This document shows, piece after piece, positions 7,781-15,606 of a DNA stretch of 29,054 nucleotides. Location of the stretch: IMG/VR virus record IMGVR_UViG_3300031669_000178, positions 1-29,054 of that record; one strand, written 5' to 3'. A program made the translations under genes and the position numbers. This stretch comes from a virus. The notes under the pieces were generated by a model, which was not told the DNA's origin, searched no databases, and worked only from the letters and a program-made list of their open reading frames with translations. Within the stretch, counting starts at the first letter, position 1. Each line of letters begins with the position of its first letter.

Positions 7781-9238
7781 ATGGTACAGCCGCGGACAAC
7801 CCGTGCTCTTGTCTCGACCCAGCGATCCGAGCTGAAGGTCACTCGTGCGTCCAGCGTTGTCGGGCAGGTCAGTGAGCTGTTCCCGCTCTGGCGCGCCTCG
7901 TGTGAAGAGGCGAAGGTTTACGAGCGGTGGTACAGGAACAACCTGACCCCGAGAGACCTTCCGAAGCTGCCCAACAAGGCAGGCAAGGACATCAAGGATC
8001 TTCGTGACGAGTCGCCGACGAGCTGGGCGAAGATGATCGCCGACTCGTTGAGCCAGGATTTCATCGCTGACGGAATCAGGATGACGGCGAGTGGGGACAT
8101 GTCTCCCGCCTATCAACTGTGGCAGCGGAATGGTCTTGATTCTCGCCAGAAGCCTGTGCATGATGGCGTCATCCGGCACGGCAAGGCGTTCAACCTCATC
8201 GGCTCCGCCGTCGGGCGTCTCGACGGAAAGCGCACTGCATTCATCCGGGGGAAGTCGGCGCTCAACTGCGACGCATTCTTCCGTGACGACTTCGACGAGT
8301 ATCCCGATGTCTTCATCGAGGGGCAGTTGCAGACCAACGTCGATGGCTCGAAGCAGTGGCGGATCGACTTCTGGGATGATGTCGCGCACCACTGGCTGTC
8401 ATGTGAGCAAGACGGCTCGAAGATGGAGTACATCACTTACGAGCCGCACGGGATGGGCCTGTGCCCCGTCGTGCGCGCGGCCGGGAACATCGACCTTACC
8501 GGCCGTACGATCGGCGAGATCGAGCCCTACATCACGCTCTTCCGACGTATCAACCAGTCGACCATGGACCGTCTCGTGGTGCAGCGATTCGGGGCCTTCG
8601 TCGTCCGGTGGATCGCCGGCATCGAAGAGCCCGAGACCGACGAGCTCAAGCGCGCCGCGGCCATCGCCCTGAGCATGACCGACCTGCTCGTCTCTGGCAG
8701 CGGGGACACGAAGTTCGGCTCCCTGCCGGCGACGCCGCTCGATGGCTACATCAAGAGCCGCGAGGCGGACATCCGGGACCTGTCGGCCGTCTCGCAGACC
8801 GCCTCCTTCCACATGCTTGGCCTGAGCGATAACGTCGGCGCCGAGGGTCTCGCCGCGGCGGAGGCCTCGCACGCGCGCAAGGGCGAGCTGTGGAAGATCA
8901 GCCTCGGGGAGTTCTGGGAGACCTCGCTGCGGCTCGCCGGGTTCGCCGCCGGCCTGCCGGAGGTGGCTTCCGACTTCGAGAGCCGGATGCACTGGAAGGA
9001 CACCCGGACGCAGTCGTTCCAGAGCCTCGCGCAGGGGCTCGGGACGCTCGCCACCCAGCTCGGGATCCCCGGCGAGGCCCTGTGGAGCCGTATCCCCGAT
9101 TGGGAGGCTCCAGACACGGTGAACGCGAAGCGCATCGCGACCGAGATGGCCGCGCAGGCCGCCGTCGAGGCCGCGCTCGCCGCCGCCGCAGCACCGAAGG
9201 GGGCGCCGGGTGCCAGCAACGCTCCTGCAGCTCAGTGA
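7781..9238 (+). CDS. Portal protein (SPP1 Gp6-like)
   Basis: A 485-residue protein forming the dodecameric channel at one capsid vertex through which DNA enters and leaves. The helical N-terminus (YERWYRNNL, residues about 47-55), the WAKMIADSLSQDF segment, the EPYITLFRRINQS region near 250 and the acid- and Ala-rich C-terminus match SPP1-Gp6-type portals of actinophages. A GGGAGAG ribosome binding site precedes the ATG. It follows the large terminase and overlaps the MuF-like gene by 29 bp, the standard arrangement. The final 30 residues are Ala-rich and low-complexity. Confidence 0.9.
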   Translation: MVQPRTTRALVSTQRSELKVTRASSVVGQVSELFPLWRASCEEAKVYERWYRNNLTPRDLPKLPNKAGKDIKDLRDESPTSWAKMIADSLSQDFIADGIRMTASGDMSPAYQLWQRNGLDSRQKPVHDGVIRHGKAFNLIGSAVGRLDGKRTAFIRGKSALNCDAFFRDDFDEYPDVFIEGQLQTNVDGSKQWRIDFWDDVAHHWLSCEQDGSKMEYITYEPHGMGLCPVVRAAGNIDLTGRTIGEIEPYITLFRRINQSTMDRLVVQRFGAFVVRWIAGIEEPETDELKRAAAIALSMTDLLVSGSGDTKFGSLPATPLDGYIKSREADIRDLSAVSQTASFHMLGLSDNVGAEGLAAAEASHARKGELWKISLGEFWETSLRLAGFAAGLPEVASDFESRMHWKDTRTQSFQSLAQGLGTLATQLGIPGEALWSRIPDWEAPDTVNAKRIATEMAAQAAVEAALAAAAAPKGAPGASNAPAAQ

Positions 9239-10010
9239 GGCTCAGCGCACTCTCCAAGGACAGATCGCCGACGCTCTCGGCCTTCTGATCGGCCCGAGAT
9301 ACCGCGCTGCGATCACCGGCAAGCAGACCGACGCCGCCTCGAGTGCGTGGGCGGCCAGCGTGCTTCCGCTCGTGCTGCAGTTCCGTCAGCGCTCGGCCGC
9401 TCTGTCGCAGGAGTTCTATCTCCGTTCGAGGCAACTCGAGGCGCCGGGGGCGCGCATCGCGCTGCCTCGCGTGTCTCCGGATCCCGCGATCGAAGAGGCC
9501 GTCATGACCTCTCTCCTGGTGACTGGGGTCATCGGCGTGTACGAGAAGATCGGCAAGGGAAAGCCTCTTGAGGTGGCGCTTGCCGAAGCTGAGGAGGCCG
9601 CCATCGGGGCCGCTTCTCGGCACGCTCTCGAGGGCGGACGCTCCTACACCCGCAACGCGGTCGCGATCGACGAGCTCGGTGTCGGGTACTTCCGTCAGAC
9701 GCGTGATGGGTGCTGTTCTTTCTGCGCCGTTCTTGCCAGCCGTGGCGCGGTCTACAAGGCCGACTCGTTCAAGTATTCTGACCTGCTGTTCAGGAACGAC
9801 CCCAACTTCCCGACCGAAGACAAGGTGCATGACAAGTGTCACTGCACGCTGCAGCCGACGTTCCGGACCACGAGTCCGATCCCTGATCGGAACAAGGAGT
9901 ACGAGCAACTCTGGAAGGACGCGACGGTCGGCAAGAGCGGGAAGGCCGCACTGAACGCGTTCCGAGTCGCCTACGAAGCGAAGTACCTTCCCGCTACACT
10001 GGCCGCATGA
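9210..10010 (+). CDS. MuF-like minor head protein (VG15-type)
   Basis: A 266-residue minor capsid protein expected to sit by the portal and help head morphogenesis. The helical N-terminus is followed by a conserved C-terminal module: DGCCSFCAVLASRG with C168, C169 and C172, and later HDKCHCTLQP with H207, C210, H211 and C212. This cysteine/histidine pattern is typical of MuF/VG15-like head proteins of actinophages, probably a metal site. The GTG start at 9210 lies inside the portal gene and is preceded by a G-rich stretch. In related phages this position sometimes holds a maturation protease, but no protease motif is evident. Confidence 0.78.
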   Translation: MPATLLQLSEAQRTLQGQIADALGLLIGPRYRAAITGKQTDAASSAWAASVLPLVLQFRQRSAALSQEFYLRSRQLEAPGARIALPRVSPDPAIEEAVMTSLLVTGVIGVYEKIGKGKPLEVALAEAEEAAIGAASRHALEGGRSYTRNAVAIDELGVGYFRQTRDGCCSFCAVLASRGAVYKADSFKYSDLLFRNDPNFPTEDKVHDKCHCTLQPTFRTTSPIPDRNKEYEQLWKDATVGKSGKAALNAFRVAYEAKYLPATLAA

Positions 10011-10105
10011 GCGAGCAGACCTTCGTCCTCAAGACCTGGGCAGAAGCCACGGTCATCCACCAGACCTCCGGCGACGAGCTCGCCGAGTCCGTCAAGGAGA
10101 AGTGA
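10007..10105 (+). CDS. Very small hypothetical protein
   Basis: A 32-residue reading frame starting by a 4-bp ATGA overlap with the MuF-like gene and ending one base before the next gene's ATG. The product begins MSEQTFVLKTW and ends ESVKEK, hydrophilic and without recognisable motif. The tight packing between two genes is the main reason to believe it is translated. It could be a small structural accessory, or simply a coupling peptide that passes ribosomes to the next gene. Confidence 0.5.
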   Translation: MSEQTFVLKTWAEATVIHQTSGDELAESVKEK

Positions 10106-10106
10106 C

Positions 10107-10493
10107 ATGACCGCAGGACTCGGCGCAACCACGCTGGCGAACAAGTGGCTCGACATGCTCCGTGGGGTGGCGTTCACCGCCCCCGCCGCGGCCTACGTGA
10201 AGCTTCATGTCGGGGACCCTGGCGCGTCTGGCACGGCGAACCCTTCGGCTGTCGTCACCCGGCTCGCAGCAACGATCACCGCGGCTGCTGCCGGGTCGAC
10301 CGGAGCTATCTCGAACGCCCCTGAGTTCACGATGACGGCGACCGAGACCATCTCGCACCTGTCGGTGTGGGACGCCTCGACGGCGGGCAACTTCCTCTGG
10401 TCCGTCGCTTTGACGGTCTCCAAGAGCGTCGTCGCGACCGACATCCTGCGACTCGACACCCTCGGCATGGCGCTCACTCCCATCGCAGCCTGA
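10107..10493 (+). CDS. Gp80-like phage structural protein
   Basis: A 128-residue protein resembling the small Gp80-type structural/tail-fibre domain of phages of Gram-positive hosts. The recognisable parts are LANKWLDMLRG (about 10-20), YVKLHVGDPGASGTANPS (about 30-47), ISHLSVWDASTAGNFLW and a C-terminal LTPIAA. The fold is probably a small beta sandwich. Its position between the MuF-like gene and the scaffold gene suggests a head- or neck-associated decoration rather than a distal fibre, but this is inference. It is followed, after a 19-bp gap, by the long repeat protein. Confidence 0.6.
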   Translation: MTAGLGATTLANKWLDMLRGVAFTAPAAAYVKLHVGDPGASGTANPSAVVTRLAATITAAAAGSTGAISNAPEFTMTATETISHLSVWDASTAGNFLWSVALTVSKSVVATDILRLDTLGMALTPIAA

Positions 10494-10512
10494 CCGGAAG
10501 GGCGGCTAGCCC

Positions 10513-12159
10513 ATGAGCGCCGCCGTTCGCGCTGTCGTCACCGCCTACAACACCGCGAGCACGACTTCGCGCTCGGTCGTCGTCCCGGCGGGGTCCGTCG
10601 TCGGGGACTACGCCCTCGTCTTCGCGTCCGCCGAGCGCACGATCATCCCGACCACGCCTGCCGGCTGGACCGAGATTCAGTCGCTCGCAAGCACGGGCTC
10701 GGCCTCGATGCTCGCGTGGAAGGTGCTCACTTCCGGCGATCTCGGCGCGACGGTCACCACGACCGTCTCCACTTCGAGGCGTCTGTCGATGGCTCTCGTC
10801 GTCATCTCCGGAGCAACAGGGACTCCGCAGTTCGTCACGCAGGCGTTCACGAACTCGAACCCCGGCGTCATGGTTGGACCGGCGTTGACGCCGACCAGCA
10901 ACGACTGCCTGCTCGTCGGCCTGCTCAACGCGATGAGCTACGCAACTCCGTACGAGCGCACTCACACGGTCGACTCTCCCTACACGGAGATCGTGGACGT
11001 TTCGTCGACCTATGCGACCGGCAACGATGCCCAGTGCGCTGCCGGTTCGCAGAGTGTCGTCGGCGGGTCCGGGGTCTCTCAGTCCGGTGCGACGATCAAC
11101 TCCTCGTCTGGTAGTACCAACTTCTTCGGGACGACCGTCGAGTTCACGAGCGCAGCGACGTCGACCACGTACGGCATTGATGGAGCTTCGAGCGTCACTG
11201 CGACTCAGGACGGCTCCGCCACTCGCGTCGCAGTCGGCGACTCGGCCTCGAGTGTCACTGCGACCGGCAATGCGACGTCGACCCGCACTACGCTCGCCGA
11301 TGCCGCCACGAGTGTCTCGGCCGCTCGTAGCGCGACGGCAGATCGTGTTGCGCTTGCCGACGCTGTCTCGAGCGTCTCGGCCGCTCGCAGCGCCTCCTCG
11401 ACTCGCACCACGCGTGCTGGCGTCTCCTTGGGGGCGTCGGCTGCTCGTAGCGCGACGTCGACCCGGATCGGACGCGCCGTCGCCTCTGCTGCCATCGTTG
11501 CGGCGCTGGCTTCGTCAGCGACGGTCGTTACTCCCGCCGGCGCCCAGGCCGTCGTCTCCGTCTCGAGGACCGCCTCTGCGACCGTCCTGCACCATGCGGG
11601 AGCCTCCGAGGTCGTCACTGCCAGCAGGTCGGCGACAGCAACCCGGAAGGTCGCCGGCGCTGCCGCGACGGCCGTGACCGCTACCCTCACGGCCAGCGCG
11701 AGCCTCGTCAGTATGAACGCCATGGACGCCCACCTGGCGGTCACGGAGACCTCTGCGGCCACGATGACCAAGAGGGTCCTGGGGCAGGGCGCTCTCGGGG
11801 CCGCGGCGACCGCGACGGCTCACGCCACGCGCATCATGACGCCCGACGCTTCCCTCTCGGTCTCCGCCGCTCCCACCGCGTCCGCCATCCTCACCGCCCC
11901 GGTCGGCGCTGACACCTCCGTGTTGGCGGAACTCTCCTCTGCAACTACCCGCACGACTCTTGCCGATTCGGCTACCTTGGTAGAGGTAGGCCTGTCTGCC
12001 TCCGCGACTGTGCTCACCCCCAATGCGCGACGAGACATTACCGTCGTCATCTCTGGCCCGGCTCGTCACAGGACTCCCACCTCTGCCCCCTCTCGCGTCT
12101 CCGTCGACGCCGTCGGCCCCCGCTCTGCTTCCGTTGTTGTCTCTGGTCCGAGGAGTTAG
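10513..12159 (+). CDS. 548-residue structural protein with 20-residue repeats
   Basis: Residues 1-214 form a Thr/Ser/Val-rich beta domain (for example WTEIQSLASTGSASMLAWKV) like jelly-roll modules of phage fibre and decoration proteins. From about residue 215 to the end the protein is a tandem repeat with a 20-residue (60-bp) period, roughly 16-17 copies. The best-conserved units (11281-11460) follow the pattern TRTTLADAATSVSAARSATS. Later copies are increasingly diverged and one is 22 residues long. Ala, Ser, Thr and Val dominate, and hydrophobics alternate, suggesting a beta-solenoid or stacked hairpins. A GGAAGG site precedes the ATG. It lies among head genes, so an exposed head or neck fibre is my best guess. 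No catalytic residues are apparent. Confidence 0.65.
   Translation: MSAAVRAVVTAYNTASTTSRSVVVPAGSVVGDYALVFASAERTIIPTTPAGWTEIQSLASTGSASMLAWKVLTSGDLGATVTTTVSTSRRLSMALVVISGATGTPQFVTQAFTNSNPGVMVGPALTPTSNDCLLVGLLNAMSYATPYERTHTVDSPYTEIVDVSSTYATGNDAQCAAGSQSVVGGSGVSQSGATINSSSGSTNFFGTTVEFTSAATSTTYGIDGASSVTATQDGSATRVAVGDSASSVTATGNATSTRTTLADAATSVSAARSATADRVALADAVSSVSAARSASSTRTTRAGVSLGASAARSATSTRIGRAVASAAIVAALASSATVVTPAGAQAVVSVSRTASATVLHHAGASEVVTASRSATATRKVAGAAATAVTATLTASASLVSMNAMDAHLAVTETSAATMTKRVLGQGALGAAATATAHATRIMTPDASLSVSAAPTASAILTAPVGADTSVLAELSSATTRTTLADSATLVEVGLSASATVLTPNARRDITVVISGPARHRTPTSAPSRVSVDAVGPRSASVVVSGPRS
11155..12156 (+). repeat. 60-bp tandem repeat inside the 548-residue gene
   Basis: The coding sequence repeats every 60 bp in frame. 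At DNA level the segment GTCTCGGCCGCTCG is exact at 11314 and 11374 and nearly repeated at 11434. GCGACGTCGACC recurs at about 11155, 11271 and 11451. The similarity is strongest between about 11215 and 11480 and fades downstream, as if the array grew by duplication and then diverged. Confidence 0.7.
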
Positions 12160-12161
12160 CC

Positions 12162-12467
12162 ATGCTCATTGATCGAGCCGAGCGGGTCTACGCGAAGTGG
12201 ACACCGACTCCGAACCTCCCGCTCGAGGTCAGCTTCGACGGTCGGACGACGTGGATCGCAGGCGCCCCCGGACTGGAGGATGCCGACGGCAACTGGTCTG
12301 CGGACCCCGCCGGCGGGGTCTACGCGATCCTCGTGGCCGGTCCTGACGCCGTCGGCAACCCTGTCGACACCGTCGTTCTCCAGCTCGGGACAACGAAGAC
12401 GATCGCTCGCATTGTCGATTCCCCGGAAGTGTTCATCGAAGTGACAGGAGAGATCGGCGTTGGATAG
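12162..12467 (+). CDS. Small beta-rich structural protein
   Basis: A 101-residue protein without a family I can name firmly. It begins MLIDRAERVYAKW, then has LPLEVSFDGRTTW and VVLQLGTTKT, all short beta-strand patterns. A compact beta sandwich is likely, similar to LtfC-like domains near phage fibre genes, but that link is weak. A GAGGAG site precedes the ATG and the gene starts two bases after the repeat protein ends, so the two are probably expressed together and may interact. Confidence 0.6.
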   Translation: MLIDRAERVYAKWTPTPNLPLEVSFDGRTTWIAGAPGLEDADGNWSADPAGGVYAILVAGPDAVGNPVDTVVLQLGTTKTIARIVDSPEVFIEVTGEIGVG

Positions 12468-12499
12468 CGTCGATCGTCCCCTCTCGGCCCGTGTCGCGA

Positions 12500-12508
12500 T
12501 GCTACGAT
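12500..12508 (+). promoter_or_regulatory. Possible -10 box (TGCTACGAT)
   Basis: TGCTACGAT fits an extended -10 element (TGn-TAnnnT) in the 106-bp gap before the 133-residue decoration-like gene, 66 nt from its start codon. A nearly identical CGCTACGAT lies 67 nt before the scaffold start. No convincing -35 is seen, so this is a weak call. Confidence 0.25.
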
Positions 12509-12573
12509 AACCGCGACAAGGGCCTCTGGCGGCGACCGGCCGTCTTGACCGAGCAGAACTCAAGGAGATCATC

Positions 12574-12975
12574 GTGACCGGACGCCAGACCTCTTCTGCG
12601 GACAACATCGTTGGCATGTCCGCCCCCCTCGTTCTCGTGAAGTCCGGCGCGCAGACCGTCGCCGCTCTTCCGGGGCGCTTCTACAACGACCACGGCGTGC
12701 CGATGGTCGTCAAGCGCGTGCACGCATCCGTCGGGACCGCTCCGACCGGAGCCGGGCTCACCGTCGACGTCAAGATCAACGGCACGACCGTCTTCACGGC
12801 GGCCGGCGACCGGGCGACCGTCGCCGCGACGACGTTCGCTGGCTCTGCCGTCCCAACCAAGAGCGGGGATGCCATCACCCTCCTCCCCGGCCAGTACCTC
12901 ACGGCCGAGGTCGCCCAGGTCGGCTCGACCATCGCCGGCTCGGATCTCGTCGTGCAGATCACGCTCGGCGTCTGA
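12574..12975 (+). CDS. Jelly-roll-type decoration/structural protein
   Basis: A 133-residue protein whose core ALPGRFYNDHG, VKRVHASVGTAPTGAGLTVDV and KINGTTVF, ending GSDLVVQITLGV, matches a small beta domain frequent in phage head and fibre proteins. GTG start with AAGGAG 8 nt upstream. Its position immediately before the scaffold and coat genes suggests a capsid decoration or head-fibre protein. A neck or fibre role is equally possible. The 17 bases ending in the start codon are identical to those of the 56-residue gene at 17178. Confidence 0.62.
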   Translation: MTGRQTSSADNIVGMSAPLVLVKSGAQTVAALPGRFYNDHGVPMVVKRVHASVGTAPTGAGLTVDVKINGTTVFTAAGDRATVAATTFAGSAVPTKSGDAITLLPGQYLTAEVAQVGSTIAGSDLVVQITLGV

Positions 12976-12986
12976 GCACATCGCGC

Positions 12987-13018
12987 TACGATTCACCTGA
13001 GTCGATCAAACGGTCGAC
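12987..13018 (+). promoter_or_regulatory. TACGAT box followed by TCAAA-loop hairpin
   Basis: TACGAT at 12987-12992 is followed eight bases later by a 5-bp stem (GTCGA 13001-13005, TCGAC 13014-13018) enclosing the 8-nt loop TCAAACGG. Both features lie in the leader of the scaffold gene. The layout copies that at 5034-5067 although the stem sequence is different. A second, weaker hairpin (GCCC/GGGC, 13021-13037) also has TCAAA in its loop. Confidence 0.38.
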
Positions 13019-13058
13019 CAGCCCGGCTCAAATGGGCCACCAGAATGAGGAGAACATC

Positions 13059-13658
13059 GTGGCAAAGCTCCCCGACAAGTTCGAGGAATGGACACCGCCG
13101 TGGACCGCCGAGGAGTTCGACGCGGATCGTGCAGCCAGACTCGTCTTCAACGCCGAGAAGGCCGCCGAGAAGGCGAAGGACCGCAACGCCACGCTCCTCA
13201 CAGAGAAGACCGCCGTGGAGACCGAGCTCGCAACGACGAAGGATGAACTCGTCGCGAAGGGCAACGCGTCGGACGCGGAGAAGGACAAGGCTCTCGTTGC
13301 GGCCAATGCCCGCATTCGAGACCTCGAGACGAACGGACGTCCGGAAGACTCGGCGCTCCTCGCACGCCTTCGGGTAGCGATGGATGCCGGACTGACGGCG
13401 GACGACGCTGAGCGGCTTCGGGGCACCACTCCGGAGGAGCTCGCCGAGGACGCCGCGGCTCTCGCGGAACGCTTCGGTATCACGAAGAACGACGATGCAG
13501 ACGGTGGCAAGCCTCCGGCGCGCGGAGTCATTTCGTCCAGTGCCCTCGGCAACGGACGGGACCGCACGGCAGACCAGGGAGTGCTCCTGACTCCTGAGCA
13601 GATCATCGCTCAGGACGCGAAGGACGCGAACAACGGTCTCAACCTGGCGTTCCGCTGA
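13059..13658 (+). CDS. Capsid scaffolding protein
   Basis: A 199-residue, highly charged, mostly helical protein directly before the coat gene, the usual place of the scaffold that shapes the procapsid and then leaves. Residues about 25-90 are rich in K, E and A with heptad-like spacing (AEKAAEKAKD, DAEKDKALVAANARI), predicting coiled coil. The C-terminal third is less ordered, then ends with a helix (TPEQIIAQDAKDANNGLNLAF) that may bind coat protein, as in other scaffolds. I chose GTG 13059 because AGGAG lies 8 nt upstream. The in-frame ATG at 13032 has no such site. Confidence 0.82.
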   Translation: MAKLPDKFEEWTPPWTAEEFDADRAARLVFNAEKAAEKAKDRNATLLTEKTAVETELATTKDELVAKGNASDAEKDKALVAANARIRDLETNGRPEDSALLARLRVAMDAGLTADDAERLRGTTPEELAEDAAALAERFGITKNDDADGGKPPARGVISSSALGNGRDRTADQGVLLTPEQIIAQDAKDANNGLNLAFR

Positions 13659-13718
13659 CAGATCGCGTGACGCGCACCCGAGCACGGGCCGCGCTCCAGT
13701 CAAGAAAGGAACAGGCTC

Positions 13719-14729
13719 GTGACCAACACATACCTGCTTCCGCAGCAGCGCATCAACCTTGTGCTCGCGGAGCTGTGGAAGAAGAGCAACCTCACCGGCC
13801 TCATCACGCCGTTCAGCGGTGACGAGTTCGTCGGCACCCAGAATGACACCCTGATCTACAAGACCAAGGGCATCACGAAGGCGCGCGACTACGAGTACCG
13901 CAACCGCTCGCGCGCGATCGTCTGGGACGAGATCTACCGCAACACGCTGCCCATCACCATCGGCGAGCACATGACGGTCGGCAACAAGTGGACCGACGAA
14001 GAGCGCAAGTTCGACATGACGAACTTCCGCACCGAGATCGCGGCCCCGATGGCCGAGGCGATGGTCGACCGCTTCGACTCGAAGGTTCTCGCCGCGATCC
14101 AGGCCGGCCACTGGGCCGTCACCGATCTCGACATCGCGGCCCCCGCGGCAGCCGACGAGAAGGACAACTCGGCCCTCAAGGCCGCGCTCGCCCTCAAGGG
14201 GAAGTGCGACGTCGAAGGGATGCCGGCTCGGGGTCGGCGTCTGGTGCTCGGTGCGAACGCGCACACCTTCATCGCGTCCTCGGCGTCGATGCTCAAGTAC
14301 GACCCCAGCCAGGCCCTCCAGGTCTTCCGCCAGGGTGTCTCGGGCACCATCGCGGGCTTCGAGGTCGTCGACGGCTCGCAGATCCTCGGCGAGAACGACA
14401 TCCTCGCGCTCCACCCCTCGTGGGCGGTTCTCGCGAACGCCGCGCCGGAGAACCCGGAGAGCCTCAAGTTCTCCGAGCGGGCGTCCTTCAACGGGTACTC
14501 GGCCCGTCTCGCCGCGCAGTACGACCTCGACTACGCGGCCGACCGTCTGCTCCTGAACACGTTCTGGGGCATCTCGGAGATCAAGGACCAGTACAGCCGT
14601 CACACGGCTGCCACGGCCCTCGCCGCGAACGATGGGTCCGAGGTTGGCGACGTGGTCATCGTCGACGGCCTGACGGTCTTCACGGGTCTCAACGCCCGCG
14701 GGGCGTCGGGGACCTTCTCCCAGCTCTGA
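13719..14729 (+). CDS. Major capsid protein (P22 coat-like)
   Basis: A 336-residue coat protein of the HK97 fold, closest by eye to the P22 coat-like group of actinophages. Typical parts are the N-terminal LVLAELWKKSNL, the E-loop region DTLIYKTKGITKARDYEYRNR (about 43-63), the RNTLPITIGEH strand and the SFNGYSARLAAQYDLDY stretch near 265-281. It begins with GTG after an AGAAAGGAA site, directly downstream of the scaffold gene. A strong hairpin follows the stop. No separate protease gene is seen, so assembly probably depends on the scaffold. Confidence 0.88.
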   Translation: MTNTYLLPQQRINLVLAELWKKSNLTGLITPFSGDEFVGTQNDTLIYKTKGITKARDYEYRNRSRAIVWDEIYRNTLPITIGEHMTVGNKWTDEERKFDMTNFRTEIAAPMAEAMVDRFDSKVLAAIQAGHWAVTDLDIAAPAAADEKDNSALKAALALKGKCDVEGMPARGRRLVLGANAHTFIASSASMLKYDPSQALQVFRQGVSGTIAGFEVVDGSQILGENDILALHPSWAVLANAAPENPESLKFSERASFNGYSARLAAQYDLDYAADRLLLNTFWGISEIKDQYSRHTAATALAANDGSEVGDVVIVDGLTVFTGLNARGASGTFSQL

Positions 14730-14743
14730 CCTGATCGACCAGG

Positions 14744-14776
14744 GGAGCCCCGCCCGGTAAGTGGGGGCGGGGCTCC
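14744..14776 (+). terminator. Strong hairpin after the major capsid gene
   Basis: A perfect 12-bp inverted repeat, GGAGCCCCGCCC (14744-14755) and GGGCGGGGCTCC (14765-14776), with a 9-nt loop, 15 bp after the coat gene stop. There is no T run, but the stem is almost all GC. It probably reduces transcription of connector genes relative to coat protein, or protects the coat mRNA end. Confidence 0.8.
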
Positions 14777-14794
14777 ACCTCGATAGGAGACAGC

Positions 14795-15286
14795 GTGTCC
14801 GCTCTGTCAAGCGTCAAGGCTCTCGCCACGCTGCTCAAGGTCACCATCGACGACGACGACCCCTACGCGCGACTGATCCTCGAGCAAGCCTCCACATCCG
14901 TCCGTGACGCCGCAGGGCAGCCCGGGTGGACGCTGTCTCCTGATCCCCTGGTGCTCTCGGAGTCCTTGCCCCCCCAGGCCGCCATCGACATCACCCTGTG
15001 GGTGGCCCAGCGGGCGTACACGAATCCGAGGAACCTCTCTCGTCGGGGGAGCGGCCCGATCTCCGAGGCGTTCGCCGACATCGGCGTCTACGGGGTCGAG
15101 CTCACCGACGGCGAGCTCGCTCGGATCAAGGGTGCCTCAGGGGCCAAGAAGGGCGGCCTGTGGGCGCTTCCGATCGCTACCGCGGGTGACACCACCCCGT
15201 ACCCCCTGACGGTGCCCGACATGATCGACGGGACGCCGTTCACGATCGCTGATTCAGACCAGTTCCCCTACGTGAACTATGTCTGA
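14795..15286 (+). CDS. Head-tail adaptor (connector)
   Basis: A 163-residue protein in the position of the head-tail connector gp15/gp6-type family, which forms a ring under the portal. The helical N-terminus (SVKALATLLKV, PYARLILEQASTSVRDAAGQPG) and AIDITLWVAQRAYTNPRNLSRRGSGPISEAF match the actinophage adaptor pattern. The C-terminal 40 residues are Pro- and Gly-rich. GTG start with ATAGGAGA upstream. It overlaps the next gene by 8 bp. Confidence 0.78.
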   Translation: MSALSSVKALATLLKVTIDDDDPYARLILEQASTSVRDAAGQPGWTLSPDPLVLSESLPPQAAIDITLWVAQRAYTNPRNLSRRGSGPISEAFADIGVYGVELTDGELARIKGASGAKKGGLWALPIATAGDTTPYPLTVPDMIDGTPFTIADSDQFPYVNYV

Positions 15287-15605
15287 TCGCGGGAACGAGA
15301 CGGTGACCCGGTATGCCGGAGCTGGCATCCGGGACAACTTCGGCGACTACCCGAACCTCGGAACCGGGGTTCCTGTGACTGGGTGCGCCGTCTACCCCCG
15401 CGGAACGACGGAGGAGAGCGGCGCCGCCTCCACCGTGATCGTCGGATACACCGTGCAGGCTCCTGGCGGTTCGGTGTTCGCCGCGGGGGATCGCGTCGGG
15501 TGGCGCGGCGACATCTTCGACATCGAGGGCAAGCCTGGCTTGTGGATGTTCCTCGACGGAGAAGAGGCGTCGGTGCAGTTCGCCATCAAGGAGGCGACGG
15601 GCTGA
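15279..15605 (+). CDS. Head-tail stopper
   Basis: A 108-residue beta-rich protein in the usual stopper position, after the adaptor. Segments such as GCAVYPRG (about 36-43), VIVGYTVQAPGG and GDRVGWRGDIFDIEGKPGLW fit SPP1 gp16-like stoppers, which close the channel after packaging. It starts inside the adaptor gene (8-bp overlap) with no good ribosome binding site, so it is likely coupled. The call is by size, composition and gene order. Confidence 0.7.
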   Translation: MSDRGNETVTRYAGAGIRDNFGDYPNLGTGVPVTGCAVYPRGTTEESGAASTVIVGYTVQAPGGSVFAAGDRVGWRGDIFDIEGKPGLWMFLDGEEASVQFAIKEATG

Positions 15606-15606
15606 C

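Noticed and set aside
11155-12156. Diversity-generating retroelement target
   Set aside because: The repeat gene lacks a C-type lectin-like variable end, and no reverse transcriptase or template repeat is visible in the window.
12500-12992. A general phage late promoter built on CGCTAYGAT
   Set aside because: The -10-like boxes at 5034, 12503 and 12987 look alike, but no shared -35 is seen, the leader at 12508 lacks the TCAAA hairpin, and TAnnnT is common by chance. They are kept only as weak candidates.
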